Shown here piece after piece: positions 54,499-61,990 of a stretch of 64,000 nucleotides of DNA. The number at the start of each line of letters is the position of its first letter. The stretch's first letter is position 1. Origin of the DNA: Enterococcus ureilyticus (GTDB taxonomy: Bacteria; Bacillota; Bacilli; Lactobacillales; Enterococcaceae). Location of the stretch: the NCBI RefSeq assembly GCF_001730315.1, contig NZ_MIKC01000039.1, positions 161,961 through 225,960 on the forward strand. The letters run 5' to 3'. A program made the translations under genes and the position numbers. The notes beneath the pieces are model-generated. The model ran no database searches, was not told the origin of the DNA, and worked only from the letters and a program-made list of their open reading frames with translations.

Positions 54499-55869
54499 AT
54501 GAATAATTTTCCAGTGAACAAAAATGAAACAATCGAAGTTGATATTATTGATCTGACACATGAAGGAATGGGTGTTGCCAAAGTTGATGGCTACCCGCTT
54601 TTTATAGAAAATGCTTTGCCAGGTGAAAAAATCGAAATCAAAGTCTTGAAAGTCGGTAAAAGTTTCGGCTATGGGAAAGTTTTGACTATCTTAAAATCAA
54701 GTGAAGATCGTGTACCAGTTAAAGACGCAAATTTTACTAAAGTTGGGATCAGTCCATTACAGCATTTAGCCTATGGTGCTCAATTGACATTTAAAACAGA
54801 CCAAGTGAAAAACGTGATGCAACGTGTAGCAAAATTACCAGACGTTCCAGTATTGGATGCATTAGGTATGAATAATCCATGGGGTTACCGTAATAAAGCA
54901 CAAATTCCAGTCAGAAAAATCGATGACAAGCTGCAAACTGGTTTCTTCAGAAAAAATAGCCATGATTTGATTCCCTTAGAACATTTCTACATCCAAGATC
55001 CTAGCATTGATGAAGCAGTCATCAAGATTCGTGATATCATGAGACGTTATAGTATTAAACCTTACAACGAATCTGATAATACTGGTAACTTGCGTCATAT
55101 CGTTGTTCGTCGTGGGTACCATACGGGAGAAATGATGATCGTTTTAATTACGAGAACCGCTAAATTATTCCCAACAAGTAAAATCATTCCTGATATTTTA
55201 GAAGCCTTGCCAGAAGTTGTCAGCATTGTTCAAAATGTCAATTCCAAAAAGACAAATGTGATTTTTGGAGATGAGACGATTCTGTTACACGGAGAAGACA
55301 AGATGATCGATACGATTTTTGATTTGAAATTTGAAATCTCTTCTCGTTCATTCTACCAAGTCAATCCCCAACAAACAGAAGTGATGTACAATAAAGTCAA
55401 AGAATACGCAGCATTAACGGGTGAAGAAGTAGTGGTTGATGCTTATTGTGGAATTGGTACGATTGGACTAACTTTAGCGAAAGATGCTAAACATGTTTAT
55501 GGTGTGGAAGTCATTGAAGAAGCTGCAAAAAACGCTGAAAGCAATGCAAAACTAAACAACATCACAAATGCGACATTTACAGCAGGGTTAGCTGAAGAAG
55601 CCTTACCGCGAATGATCGAAAATGACATCAAACCAGATGTTGTCATCGTTGATCCTCCGCGTAAAGGGTTAGAAGCAAGTTTGGTAGAAACGTTGATCGA
55701 AACGAAGCCCAAACGGATCGTTTATGTAAGCTGTAATCCAGCAACATTAGCACGTGATCTTGCCCTACTTGTTGAAGGAGGCTTTGAAGTCAAAGAAGTC
55801 CAACCAGTGGATAATTTCCCGCAAACAACTCATATCGAGTCAGTCACTTTGTTAACAAGGACGGTGTAA
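54499..55869 (+). CDS. rlmD: 23S rRNA (uracil-5-)-methyltransferase, RlmD/RlmCD type
   Basis: A SAM-dependent RNA methyltransferase forming 5-methyluridine in 23S rRNA. The 456-residue product starts with a TRAM domain (DIIDLTHEGMGVAKVDGYPLF, residues 10-65), and has VVDAYCGIGTIGLTLA (SAM site), VIVDPPRKGLEASLVE and the catalytic YVSCNPATLARDLA. No iron-sulfur cysteine set is seen in the N-terminal half, as expected for the Firmicutes RlmCD group. It starts behind AAGGAG. A tiny basic gene follows 1 base later. Confidence 0.94.
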   Translation: MNNFPVNKNETIEVDIIDLTHEGMGVAKVDGYPLFIENALPGEKIEIKVLKVGKSFGYGKVLTILKSSEDRVPVKDANFTKVGISPLQHLAYGAQLTFKTDQVKNVMQRVAKLPDVPVLDALGMNNPWGYRNKAQIPVRKIDDKLQTGFFRKNSHDLIPLEHFYIQDPSIDEAVIKIRDIMRRYSIKPYNESDNTGNLRHIVVRRGYHTGEMMIVLITRTAKLFPTSKIIPDILEALPEVVSIVQNVNSKKTNVIFGDETILLHGEDKMIDTIFDLKFEISSRSFYQVNPQQTEVMYNKVKEYAALTGEEVVVDAYCGIGTIGLTLAKDAKHVYGVEVIEEAAKNAESNAKLNNITNATFTAGLAEEALPRMIENDIKPDVVIVDPPRKGLEASLVETLIETKPKRIVYVSCNPATLARDLALLVEGGFEVKEVQPVDNFPQTTHIESVTLLTRTV

Positions 55870-55870
55870 A

Positions 55871-55999
55871 ATGGATACAAAAAAGAAAATGCTTGAACTA
55901 ATCAAGAAAAAACAAAGCGGTGGTCGTTCGAAACAAATGGAGACGCCAAAAAATGACCGTAAAAATATGCGTAAAGGTCCAAAAATTTATAATAAATAA
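55871..55999 (+). CDS. Small basic protein after rlmD, 42 aa
   Basis: ATG 55871 opens one base after the rlmD stop and encodes a Lys/Arg-rich peptide (MDTKKKMLELIKKKQSGGRS at the start, then a KNMRKGPKIYNK end). Charge suggests a nucleic-acid or ribosome association. The tight spacing indicates translational coupling to rlmD. I believe short proteins of this kind are conserved at this place in related bacteria, but that is memory. Confidence 0.7.
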   Translation: MDTKKKMLELIKKKQSGGRSKQMETPKNDRKNMRKGPKIYNK

Positions 56000-56048
56000 C
56001 GAACTGATTCTAACTGAAGGAGCTTTTTTTAGCTCTATACGAACTATT

Positions 56049-56096
56049 ACCCGAAACAAAATGAAATAATCATTTTGTTTCGGGTTCTTTTTGTAT
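56049..56096. terminator. Terminator after the rlmD unit
   Basis: ACCCGAAACAAAATG and CATTTTGTTTCGGGT pair fully, followed by TCTTTTTG. It lies between converging transcripts and may serve both. Confidence 0.9.
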
Positions 56097-56112
56097 TTAA
56101 AGTGATTTGAAG

Positions 56113-56481
56113 TTATTTCTTTTGGTCGGCTACTCTTTTTTTATAGACCTCGATTTTATAATCAAGAACCTCAATTCCTTGTTGGATTTGTTCCATCTCT
56201 TTCAGAGCAAGTTCCTTTTGCTTTTGTAGTAAATCTAATCGATTCTGATTCGTAGAATCTCCTTCATACCACCAAGTTAAATATTGTTTCAAGTCTTCGA
56301 TCGTCATTCCAGTTTTTTTCAAATGAAGAAAAAAGTCGATCCACTCTTTGTTTCGATCATCATAAATCCGAATATTATTCTGATCGCGATTCACTGTGAT
56401 CAAGCCTTCTTTTTCATAAAAGCGCAAAGTATAAGGTGTCAGGCCAGTCATTTTTGAAAATTCGTGGATTTTGTACGTCAT
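56113..56481 (-). CDS. MerR-family regulator
   Basis: A 122-residue regulator: MTYKIHEFSKMTGLTPYTLR with the following FYEKEGLI forms the MerR winged helix (residues 1-40), and a C-terminal coiled coil (LLQKQKELALKEMEQIQQGI) gives dimerisation. There is no separate effector domain and no metal-binding cysteine pair, so it falls in the small-molecule-responsive YfmP/AdhR-like group. ATG 56481 follows GAGAGGA; the open frame extends far upstream without support. Its own promoter at 56513-56543 has the 19-base spacer these proteins act on, pointing to autoregulation. Confidence 0.88.
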   Translation of the reverse strand: MTYKIHEFSKMTGLTPYTLRFYEKEGLITVNRDQNNIRIYDDRNKEWIDFFLHLKKTGMTIEDLKQYLTWWYEGDSTNQNRLDLLQKQKELALKEMEQIQQGIEVLDYKIEVYKKRVADQKK

Positions 56482-56512
56482 AAAAAAATCCTCTCTGATT
56501 ATTATTTCCTTT

Positions 56513-56543
56513 ATTTTACCACTTAGAGTCGACTCAAGGTCAA
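56513..56543 (-). promoter_or_regulatory. MerR-type promoter with 19-base spacer
   Basis: On the minus strand TTGACC and TAAAAT are 19 bases apart, and the spacer holds the dyad CTTGAGTCGACTCTAAG. Over-long spacers with a central dyad are the hallmark of MerR-controlled promoters. Confidence 0.75.
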
Positions 56544-56635
56544 ATAGAAAATTAATGCTATGTTCAATTTCAGTTGACTTGGAGTGCACTTCAAATGCTA
56601 TCCTAACTTGAAAGAACAAGAAGGGTGGGACTTTA

Positions 56636-57211
56636 GTGAACAAACAACTTATTTTTATCGATGAATCTATTCTATTCAAACGAGAAGTGCAAATTGATCA
56701 TTTATTCGAGCAACAACAATCATTACCAGTAGTTATTAGTAAATTACCTTATGTGCTCTTAAAAGAATCAATTGATTTAAGATTGGACACATTCATCTGT
56801 TTAAATGGACAACAAATAATTTTACAAGATAAGATACTCCGAAATAGTTACCTTCCTAAAGAGGAATTAACAGATGTAATCCAGTTGTGCAGCTATACAA
56901 AACACCCGATTGCTTTGTATTATGAGGACCGAATTGAGATCAGTTGCATTGATCAAACGGTCAAAGAATACCAGTATTATCATAAAGAAAGCAAATTTGT
57001 CGAGGTTGCTAAGTTTAGTAGTTTAGAAAATGTTCTACAGGTTAAAGTATTTAATGAAACACAAAGAAAAGATATTCTTTATGAAACGTTTTACTATAAA
57101 AAGCTGTCTTTTAAACGTGCGGATCCTTATTCAATAGTCTTAGGAACGAATCAGCAAGATCAGATGGAAGCAATTGTTTACTTGAAACGAGTATATGAAA
57201 ATTTTTTATAA
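56636..57211 (+). CDS. Truncated Cof-type HAD-like protein without catalytic motifs
   Basis: The 191-residue product reads like the first two thirds of a Cof-type HAD phosphatase: LIFIDESILFKRE where the family has the DxDGTLL motif, LDTFICLNGQQIILQDKIL (family: NGQxI), a YTKHPIALYYEDRI cap segment and LSFKRADPYSIVL (family: SF.R..P.S.D.). The two catalytic Asp of motif I are gone (F-I-D-E-S), and the C-terminal motif DGxND is missing because the protein ends early. It starts with GTG behind AAGGGTGGG, and is divergent from the MerR gene. It is probably a pseudo-enzyme or decaying gene; composition is normal. Confidence 0.6.
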   Translation: MNKQLIFIDESILFKREVQIDHLFEQQQSLPVVISKLPYVLLKESIDLRLDTFICLNGQQIILQDKILRNSYLPKEELTDVIQLCSYTKHPIALYYEDRIEISCIDQTVKEYQYYHKESKFVEVAKFSSLENVLQVKVFNETQRKDILYETFYYKKLSFKRADPYSIVLGTNQQDQMEAIVYLKRVYENFL

Positions 57212-57530
57212 AGACAAGCTGTTACTTTAGTTTAAATAATATGCGTTTATCTACAGTTAGATAAACCTGACTTTTGATTCATTATCAAACCAATGAATAC
57301 AAGCATACAGAGGGAATCATTTCATCTTGGAGCAAGAAAAAGCGATTACTCAGAAAAATTGATATAATAATCAGGAAGTCTAGTATCACATTAATGGAAA
57401 AAGTTAAATTAACCAAAAATTCAGAAGAATTTTGGTGACACTGAAGAGAGTAAATATGAATGATTGATTATTTGAAGGAAAATTTGGAGTAATTACACTC
57501 TTGAAAAATGAATAATGGAGATGATAGAAA
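57212..57530 (+). other. Intergenic stretch before the AlkD-like gene
   Basis: No gene is supported. It holds a hairpin GTTTATCTA/TTAGATAAAC at 57245-57266 with a weak T-run, which may end the upstream gene. An extended -10 box TGATATAAT lies at 57360-57368, and a small hairpin CCAAAAATTC/GAATTTTGG at 57413-57435 in the probable leader of the next gene. Confidence 0.4.
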
Positions 57531-58241
57531 ATGTCTTTGGTTGAAATAATGGGTGAATTAGAAAAACTTGGAACGGCCCAAACACGTAAAACGTTCAGAA
57601 CACATGGTGCACCTACCAATTGCTACGGCGTTAAAATTGGTGATCTTAAGAAATATTTGCTAAAAAAAGTAAAGGATCATCATGAACTTTGCTTAGAACT
57701 TTTCGCTACTGGAAATTCAGATGCGCAATATTTAGCCGGCCTTGCAATTGATTCAAAAAAAATGACAAAGGTGGAAATCACTTCATGGTTAAGGCAAAGT
57801 AGCTGGTCAGCAATTGATGAGACAATTGTAGCTGGCGTTGCTGCAGAAAGCCCTTTTGCCCTGGAGCTTGCGCGAGAATGGTTAGCTATGTCGGATTCAA
57901 AATCGCAAAATGTTGGTTGGCTGACATTTGGAAAATACCTTTCCATCCAGTCCGATGATCAAATTGCTCAAGTGGAGATTGAACAACTTTTGCAACGGTT
58001 AAAAAAAGAAATCCATACGGCTCCTAATGAGATTAGATACAGTATGAATCAATTTATTATTTACGTAGGCAGCTACTATACAAACTTAACAGACATAGCA
58101 TTAGAAACTGCTGCAGATATAAAAGAGATCGAAATAACCCTGGCAACAAGAGGATGTCGCTTACCTGATCCTGCCACAAAAATACAGAAGCTTAAAGATC
58201 ATAATCGATTAGGTATCAAGCGTAAACAAATTATTTGCTGA
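57531..58241 (+). CDS. DNA alkylation repair protein (AlkD-like)
   Basis: A 236-residue HEAT-like-repeat protein of the AlkD/AlkC glycosylase superfamily, which in characterised members removes N3/N7-alkyl purines. Seen are FRTHGAPTNCYGVKIGDLKK, AQYLAGLAIDSKKMT, SSWSAIDETIVAGVAAES and a C-terminal ATRGCRLPDPATKIQKLKD. The branch with this C-terminal signature is close to AlkD but activity cannot be assumed. GGAG stands 10 bases before the ATG. Single gene; a broken acetyltransferase follows. Confidence 0.82.
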   Translation: MSLVEIMGELEKLGTAQTRKTFRTHGAPTNCYGVKIGDLKKYLLKKVKDHHELCLELFATGNSDAQYLAGLAIDSKKMTKVEITSWLRQSSWSAIDETIVAGVAAESPFALELAREWLAMSDSKSQNVGWLTFGKYLSIQSDDQIAQVEIEQLLQRLKKEIHTAPNEIRYSMNQFIIYVGSYYTNLTDIALETAADIKEIEITLATRGCRLPDPATKIQKLKDHNRLGIKRKQIIC

Positions 58242-58276
58242 TTAGAACAGAGAAATCGTAAACGAGGAGAATATTT

Positions 58277-58860
58277 ATGATAGAAACCAAGCGTTTGGCT
58301 ATCCGAAAGATTAGAGAAACTGAAGTTAATATGATAGCATTGTACAAGATATTATCTGATGAAACGGTTAATAAGTATCTTCCATGATATCCAGTAAAAA
58401 ATATAGAAGAGACCAAAAAGTTTTACAAAGCTAAGATTAATCTTAATGGCAAAAAAATAATGGGTATCATTTTATGATTATTCTTAAAGAACACAATCAT
58501 ACAATTGGTTATATCTCTGTGAGCGAGGATGACAGTCACGATTTTGGTTGTGGTTTGTTAAAAGAGTATTGGGGAAATGGGCTGATAACAGAAGCTAGTC
58601 TTGCAGTTGTTCACTTTTTAAAAGAAAAGGGATGGCAGTATGTTACGGCTACCCACGATATTCATAACATCGCCAGTGGTAAGGTCATGGGAAAAATTGG
58701 AATGAGCTACAAGTATTCCTACGTAGAACAATGGCAACCCAAAAATATTAGTGTCACATTTAGATTGTACCAATTAAATTTCGATGATGATCAAGAAAGA
58801 GTCTATCAAGACTATTGGGAAAACTATCCTGAATATTTTATAGAGGAGCTACAAATATGA
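58277..58860 (+). pseudogene. Broken GNAT-family acetyltransferase
   Basis: A start with a good site (GAGGAGAATATTTATG) opens IETKRLAIRKIRETEVNMIA, typical of a RimJ-like GNAT N terminus. The frame meets a TGA at 58386 (where LPxYP needs a Trp, TGG to TGA) and then shifts at the A7 run near 58450. The second part continues in another frame from NNGYHFMIILKEHNHTIGYI to 58860, with the acetyl-CoA region GCGLLKEYWGNGLITEASLA. Two independent lesions show decay. A 23-codon frame overlapping its end (58857-58928) looks like the stub of a further lost gene. Confidence 0.88.
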
Positions 58861-58961
58861 GTATAAGTATAAAACAACCAGCTATTTATCATTATGTTGG
58901 TAAAATGGTTGGGTTTGTTATTTACTAAAAAGGAATAGCATGATTGATAAATAGCTGATTG

Positions 58962-58994
58962 AAATAACAGACTCTGCTAACCTGTTATTTTTTA
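58962..58994 (+). terminator. Terminator after the acetyltransferase remnant
   Basis: AATAACAG and CTGTTATT pair around ACTCTGCTAAC, followed by TTTTTA. Between here and 59250 lie a 9-base inverted repeat (GTTAGAATT/AATTCTAAC, 58999-59031) and a degenerate scrap of the small RNA (59106-59127), but no gene. Confidence 0.75.
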
Positions 58995-59105
58995 GGAAGT
59001 TAGAATTCTCCTCCGCCAGATAAATTCTAACTATTACTGACACACACGGCATCTTTCATTGTTTTTAACATTCAGTGTTGTAGATCTAAGAAATTATTTG
59101 TTTTT

Positions 59106-59127
59106 GTACGCATTGACTCGGCAACCT
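59106..59127 (+). repeat. Degenerate fragment of the small-RNA family
   Basis: GTACGCATTGACTCGGCAAC resembles GTACATTGACTCAGGCAAC at the end of hairpin 1 of copy 2 (59391-59409). No promoter or terminator stem remains, so it is probably a fourth, decayed copy. Confidence 0.4.
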
Positions 59128-59180
59128 TTTTAGACTGAATGAAAAAACTGGTGAGTGATTGATGCTAGTAATGTCAGCTC

Positions 59181-59240
59181 GTAAATACCAAGTGATTTTA
59201 GAAAAATCGTGTCAAGAAAAAAGGAGAACTTGGTATTTAC
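59181..59240. repeat. 13-base perfect inverted repeat
   Basis: GTAAATACCAAGT (59181-59193) and ACTTGGTATTTAC (59228-59240) flank a 34-base loop. There is no T-run on either side. It stands immediately left of the leftward terminator of small-RNA copy 2. Confidence 0.6.
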
Positions 59241-59251
59241 TATTTATAAAA

Positions 59252-59291
59252 AGAACGAAAAAATGCGGTATTAGTCACCAACCAATACCGC
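59252..59291 (-). terminator. Leftward terminator of the small-RNA module, copy 2
   Basis: GCGGTATT and AATACCGC pair around AGTCACCAACC; on the minus strand the stem is followed by ATTTTTTCG. No protein gene is read into it. Confidence 0.75.
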
Positions 59292-59335
59292 GCAAGAGTG
59301 CAATAAATACCCATCAACTATCTAAATTACTAAAA

Positions 59336-59365
59336 ATTGTAGAAAACACTAGTATTTCTTACAAT
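59336..59365. promoter_or_regulatory. Palindromic bidirectional promoter of copy 2
   Basis: The sequence is an imperfect palindrome centred on ACTAGT. Read rightward it gives TTGTAG-17-TACAAT; read leftward TTGTAA-17-TACAAT. It sits between the leftward terminator and the rightward RNA, so one site could start both transcripts. A second rightward box TAAAAT lies at 59373. Confidence 0.5.
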
Positions 59366-59383
59366 TTTTAGGTAAAATGAATA

Positions 59384-59490
59384 AGTCAATGTACATTGAC
59401 TCAGGCAACTTGTATTGTCAGTTCTGGCTGACGATACAGGGCTCTGTTAGAGGATTTGCTGTCTTCTTACAGAGTGCCTGTTTATTTTGT
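59384..59490 (+). ncRNA. Small structured RNA, copy 2
   Basis: Hairpin 1 GTCAAT/ATTGAC (59385-59400), the core AGGCAACT (59403), hairpin 2 TGTATTGTCAG/CTGACGATACA around TTCTGG (59411-59438), and a terminator stem GGGCTCTGT/ACAGAGTGCC ending in TGTTTATTTTG. All three stems differ in sequence from copy 1 yet remain paired. There is no open frame of note inside. Confidence 0.75.
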
Positions 59491-59520
59491 TTTTCGTTCT
59501 AATTACCAATAGCAATGTGA

Positions 59521-59557
59521 AAATCAAAAAATGGTATTAGTCAGCAACTAATACCAT
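59521..59557 (-). terminator. Leftward terminator of the small-RNA module, copy 3
   Basis: ATGGTATTAGT and ACTAATACCAT pair around CAGCA; on the minus strand TTTTTTGATTT follows. It shares GGTATTAGTCA with the equivalent stem of copy 2. Confidence 0.75.
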
Positions 59558-59644
59558 GAGCGTTCGCTAAATAAATATTCACTAAATTCACTTATTGCAC
59601 AAAAAAGACTGGTAATCTTTTCTTACTTTTAGTACAATGAAAAT

Positions 59645-59748
59645 AGTCAATAAACTATTGACGGAGGCACTTGTATTATTAGTTCTGGCTGATAATACAG
59701 GGCTCTGCGGGATGATTTGCTGTCCTCCTGCAGAGCGCCTTTTTTTAT
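59645..59748 (+). ncRNA. Small structured RNA, copy 3
   Basis: Downstream of a TACAAT box (59633-59638): hairpin 1 GTCAATA/TATTGAC, the core GAGGCACTTG, hairpin 2 TGTATTATTAG/CTGATAATACA around TTCTGG, and a terminator stem GGGCTCTGC/GCAGAGCGCC with a T7 run. It lies in tandem, about 260 bases after copy 2. GUC-to-AUU changes in hairpin 2 relative to copy 2 are compensated on the other arm. Confidence 0.75.
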
Positions 59749-60363
59749 TTGATTTTGTAATATTATCTTAACTTAAAGATAGGAGTACAGTCAATGGGAT
59801 TTTAGAAATAGTAAAAAAAATGTGAAGTGAGTAAAAAGGAAAGCTGATAGTTAGGAGCCTTTTTAATTTGACACTAAAGAAATTCTTAATCTTTTGTTCG
59901 TTTTTCAGAAATCGTTTCTCTTACATGATTCCTGTATATACAACGATTTTAGAATAAAGTGTTCGTATTTTAGAAAGAGGCTCATCAATTCTAAGTGAAG
60001 CACATAAATATATCGTTATCTGTCTTAAAATGATTATGAACTAAAATAAACTTCAATAAAAAGATGAGAAGTAGAAGGGTAAGCTAAGATTTGAAATTGA
60101 AAACCAAGAGTCAGTTGATGTATTAAACACAGGGAATATTGCAATGAATTGATGGTTGTAATGATAGAAAAATTTAATCCATAAAAAATGTCTTGTCTAA
60201 AAAATCCCACCTCAGTTGAGGTGGGATCAATTTTTGATTTATCTTTGGGGAAGATAAACACATTACTCTTATGACTAAATCATAATAGATTTAGTCTAAA
60301 AATGCTACTTCAATAAACTCTTATCGATAGTACTTTTTTGAATGGTTAGTGAACTACTCCAGA
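59749..60363. other. Gene-free stretch with a bidirectional hairpin
   Basis: No gene is supported here. A strong stem ATCCCACCTCA/TGAGGTGGGAT lies at 60204-60227; both sides are T-rich, most clearly on the minus strand (ATTTTTTAG), so it may end transcripts of the DUF1801 gene from the right. A short protein-like scrap (RFEIENQESVDVLNTGN near 60090-60145) is closed by stops and looks like gene debris. Confidence 0.5.
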
Positions 60364-60735
60364 CTATTCACGCCAAAATTTTGTATAGGCAATTTTTTCT
60401 TGAACATTGTAATCAATAATCTTTTTTAATAGCTCGAAATCAATAGCTTGGTCCCAGGTTATTTTTATGATATTCTCCGTATGCTGATAGCCAGCTTTTT
60501 CAATAGCTTCTTTGAACGCACTAATCGCTACAGTCTCAGGAGCAACGGAAAGATGTTTTTTAGATGAACTATAAGCGATAATAAAGGTATCATGATCTGT
60601 AAACATCGGTTGATTCCATTTGATCACGACGTTGAATTGGGGATAATTTTGCTTAGTCCATTCAAAGAGATCTTCTAAACGAAACCGATGTTCAGGCTTA
60701 CTGGTACTTGAGAAAAATTCATTGAGATCTTTCAT
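60364..60735 (-). CDS. DUF1801 / iron-chaperone-like protein
   Basis: A 123-residue cytosolic protein of the DUF1801 (YdhG-like) family. The family pattern is visible: LEDLFEWTKQNYPQFNVVIKWNQPMF near the N terminus, IAYSSSKKHLSVAPE, and KITWDQAIDFELLKKIIDYN near the end. A frataxin-like iron role has been proposed for some members, but the function is unsettled. ATG 60735 follows AAAGAGGC; a longer frame to 60756 includes that site. Single gene. Confidence 0.82.
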   Translation of the reverse strand: MKDLNEFFSSTSKPEHRFRLEDLFEWTKQNYPQFNVVIKWNQPMFTDHDTFIIAYSSSKKHLSVAPETVAISAFKEAIEKAGYQHTENIIKITWDQAIDFELLKKIIDYNVQEKIAYTKFWRE

Positions 60736-60915
60736 TTTACTGCCTCTTTCCTGCAAGTGATTGCTGCAATTTTCTTTAGTATAATATAGGATGACCTTTG
60801 AAGAAACTATTTACTTTAGAGAAATTAGATAAGGTGTGTGTTCAGTGTTCTATTCTTTTCTTTATAGCTTTTTAGTACGGTATAATCTATGTAAACAGGT
60901 TAATTAGGAGACGTT

Positions 60916-61047
60916 AAAGAGGAAGTCTTTGTATCTGTAAGCGAAGCTAAAGTGGAATATGAAAAAGTTGCGTATCATGAAAGAGTGACAATCAGAAATG
61001 CGAATACGGTCAATAAGTTAGCAGAATTAATAAAGAAATATAATTGA
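60916..61047 (+). pseudogene. Protein-like remnant without start
   Basis: The frame reads EEVFVSVSEAKVEYEKVAYH and 20 more natural-looking residues to a TGA at 61045, but begins just after an in-frame stop and has no start codon with a ribosome site. It looks like the C-terminal end of a lost gene. Family not recognised. Confidence 0.35.
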
Positions 61048-61055
61048 AAAAATGC

Positions 61056-61086
61056 TTGTCTTGGAGGTACCTCCAAGGTTTATACT
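61056..61086 (+). promoter_or_regulatory. MerR-type promoter with 18-base palindrome
   Basis: TTGTCT and TATACT are 19 bases apart; the region holds CTTGGAGGTACCTCCAAG, a perfect palindrome. This is the classical MerR-family layout and the operon it drives ends with a MerR gene (61991). Confidence 0.85.
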
Positions 61087-61137
61087 TTCCTTGTTGATCG
61101 ATCAAACAACAGAAAACAGAGAGGAAGTAAAGTAAGT

Positions 61138-61989
61138 ATGCAGGATAAAAAGGTCTGGTTCGTAACAGGTGGCTCTAAAGGCTTAGGGGTGACTTTGACA
61201 AGGAAACTTTTGGAAAACGGCCATCAGGTAGTCACAACGAGCCGAACAAAGGAACTATTGATCCAAAAAATAGGAGTTGAAAGTGCATCATTTTTACCAG
61301 TTGATTTATCATTGACAGATGAAGCAGATATTGAACGGGTAATTCGATTAGCTGTCAAAAAGTTTGGCAAAATCGATGTTTTGGTAAACAATGCTGGTTA
61401 TATGGTAGCGGGAGCTGTTGAAGATTTAACAGATTTAGAAGTTCGCGCCTGTTTTGATATTAATGTATTTGGTACATTGAACATGCTCAGAGCGGTTGCG
61501 CCCATTATGAGAAGGCAAAAATCAGGGTATATTATCAATACCTCATCAATATCAGGGCTTTACGCAGGGGCTTTTGAATCAACATATGCTGGAACGAAAT
61601 TTGCAATCAATGGGATCACTCAAGCATTTGCAGAAGAAATCAAACCTTTTGGTATTCATGTAATCAATGCTGCACCAGGCTATTTACGCACTGAGTTTCT
61701 ATCTGATAATTCCTATTCAATATCTCAAGAAATCAGCGAACCTTATAAAAAATCTGTAGAAGAGCGTCTTGGATTTGTTGCTGCTATGAATGGACATCAA
61801 GCGGGAAATCCAGAAAAAGTTGCTGACTTATATATGGAAATTGTTGCAATGGAGGAGCCGCCTTTAGAGTTGATGGTTGGAAGTGATGCATATGAATTAG
61901 CATTAAATATGTCGAATCAAAAAATTCAGATAACAGAAAAATATAAAGAATTATCAAAATCAGTTGATTTTAAAAAAATGAGGAAATAA
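61138..61989 (+). CDS. SDR-family oxidoreductase
   Basis: A 283-residue short-chain dehydrogenase with intact motifs: WFVTGGSKGLGVTLTRKLL (cofactor), VLVNNAGYMVAGAVED, IINTSSISGLYAG, the catalytic STYAGTKFAINGI and NAAPGYLRTEF. The basic residues after the first strand (TTSRTKE) favour NADPH. The substrate is unknown. It lies in an operon with a MerR regulator 2 bases downstream, behind a MerR-type promoter, so expression is probably induced by a small molecule that this enzyme may reduce. Confidence 0.9.
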   Translation: MQDKKVWFVTGGSKGLGVTLTRKLLENGHQVVTTSRTKELLIQKIGVESASFLPVDLSLTDEADIERVIRLAVKKFGKIDVLVNNAGYMVAGAVEDLTDLEVRACFDINVFGTLNMLRAVAPIMRRQKSGYIINTSSISGLYAGAFESTYAGTKFAINGITQAFAEEIKPFGIHVINAAPGYLRTEFLSDNSYSISQEISEPYKKSVEERLGFVAAMNGHQAGNPEKVADLYMEIVAMEEPPLELMVGSDAYELALNMSNQKIQITEKYKELSKSVDFKKMRK

Positions 61990-61990
61990 T

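Noticed and set aside
56482..56679. Longer start for the MerR regulator
   Set aside because: The extra residues do not resemble a protein domain, run through the promoter and overlap the divergent gene; the MerR domain begins at 56481.
59159..59371. 70-residue frame in the small-RNA region
   Set aside because: It reads through a 13-base inverted repeat, a leftward terminator and a promoter palindrome; composition is not protein-like and no ribosome site is seen.
60034..60261. 75-residue minus-strand frame
   Set aside because: It passes through a strong hairpin terminator and has no ribosome site; no family resemblance.
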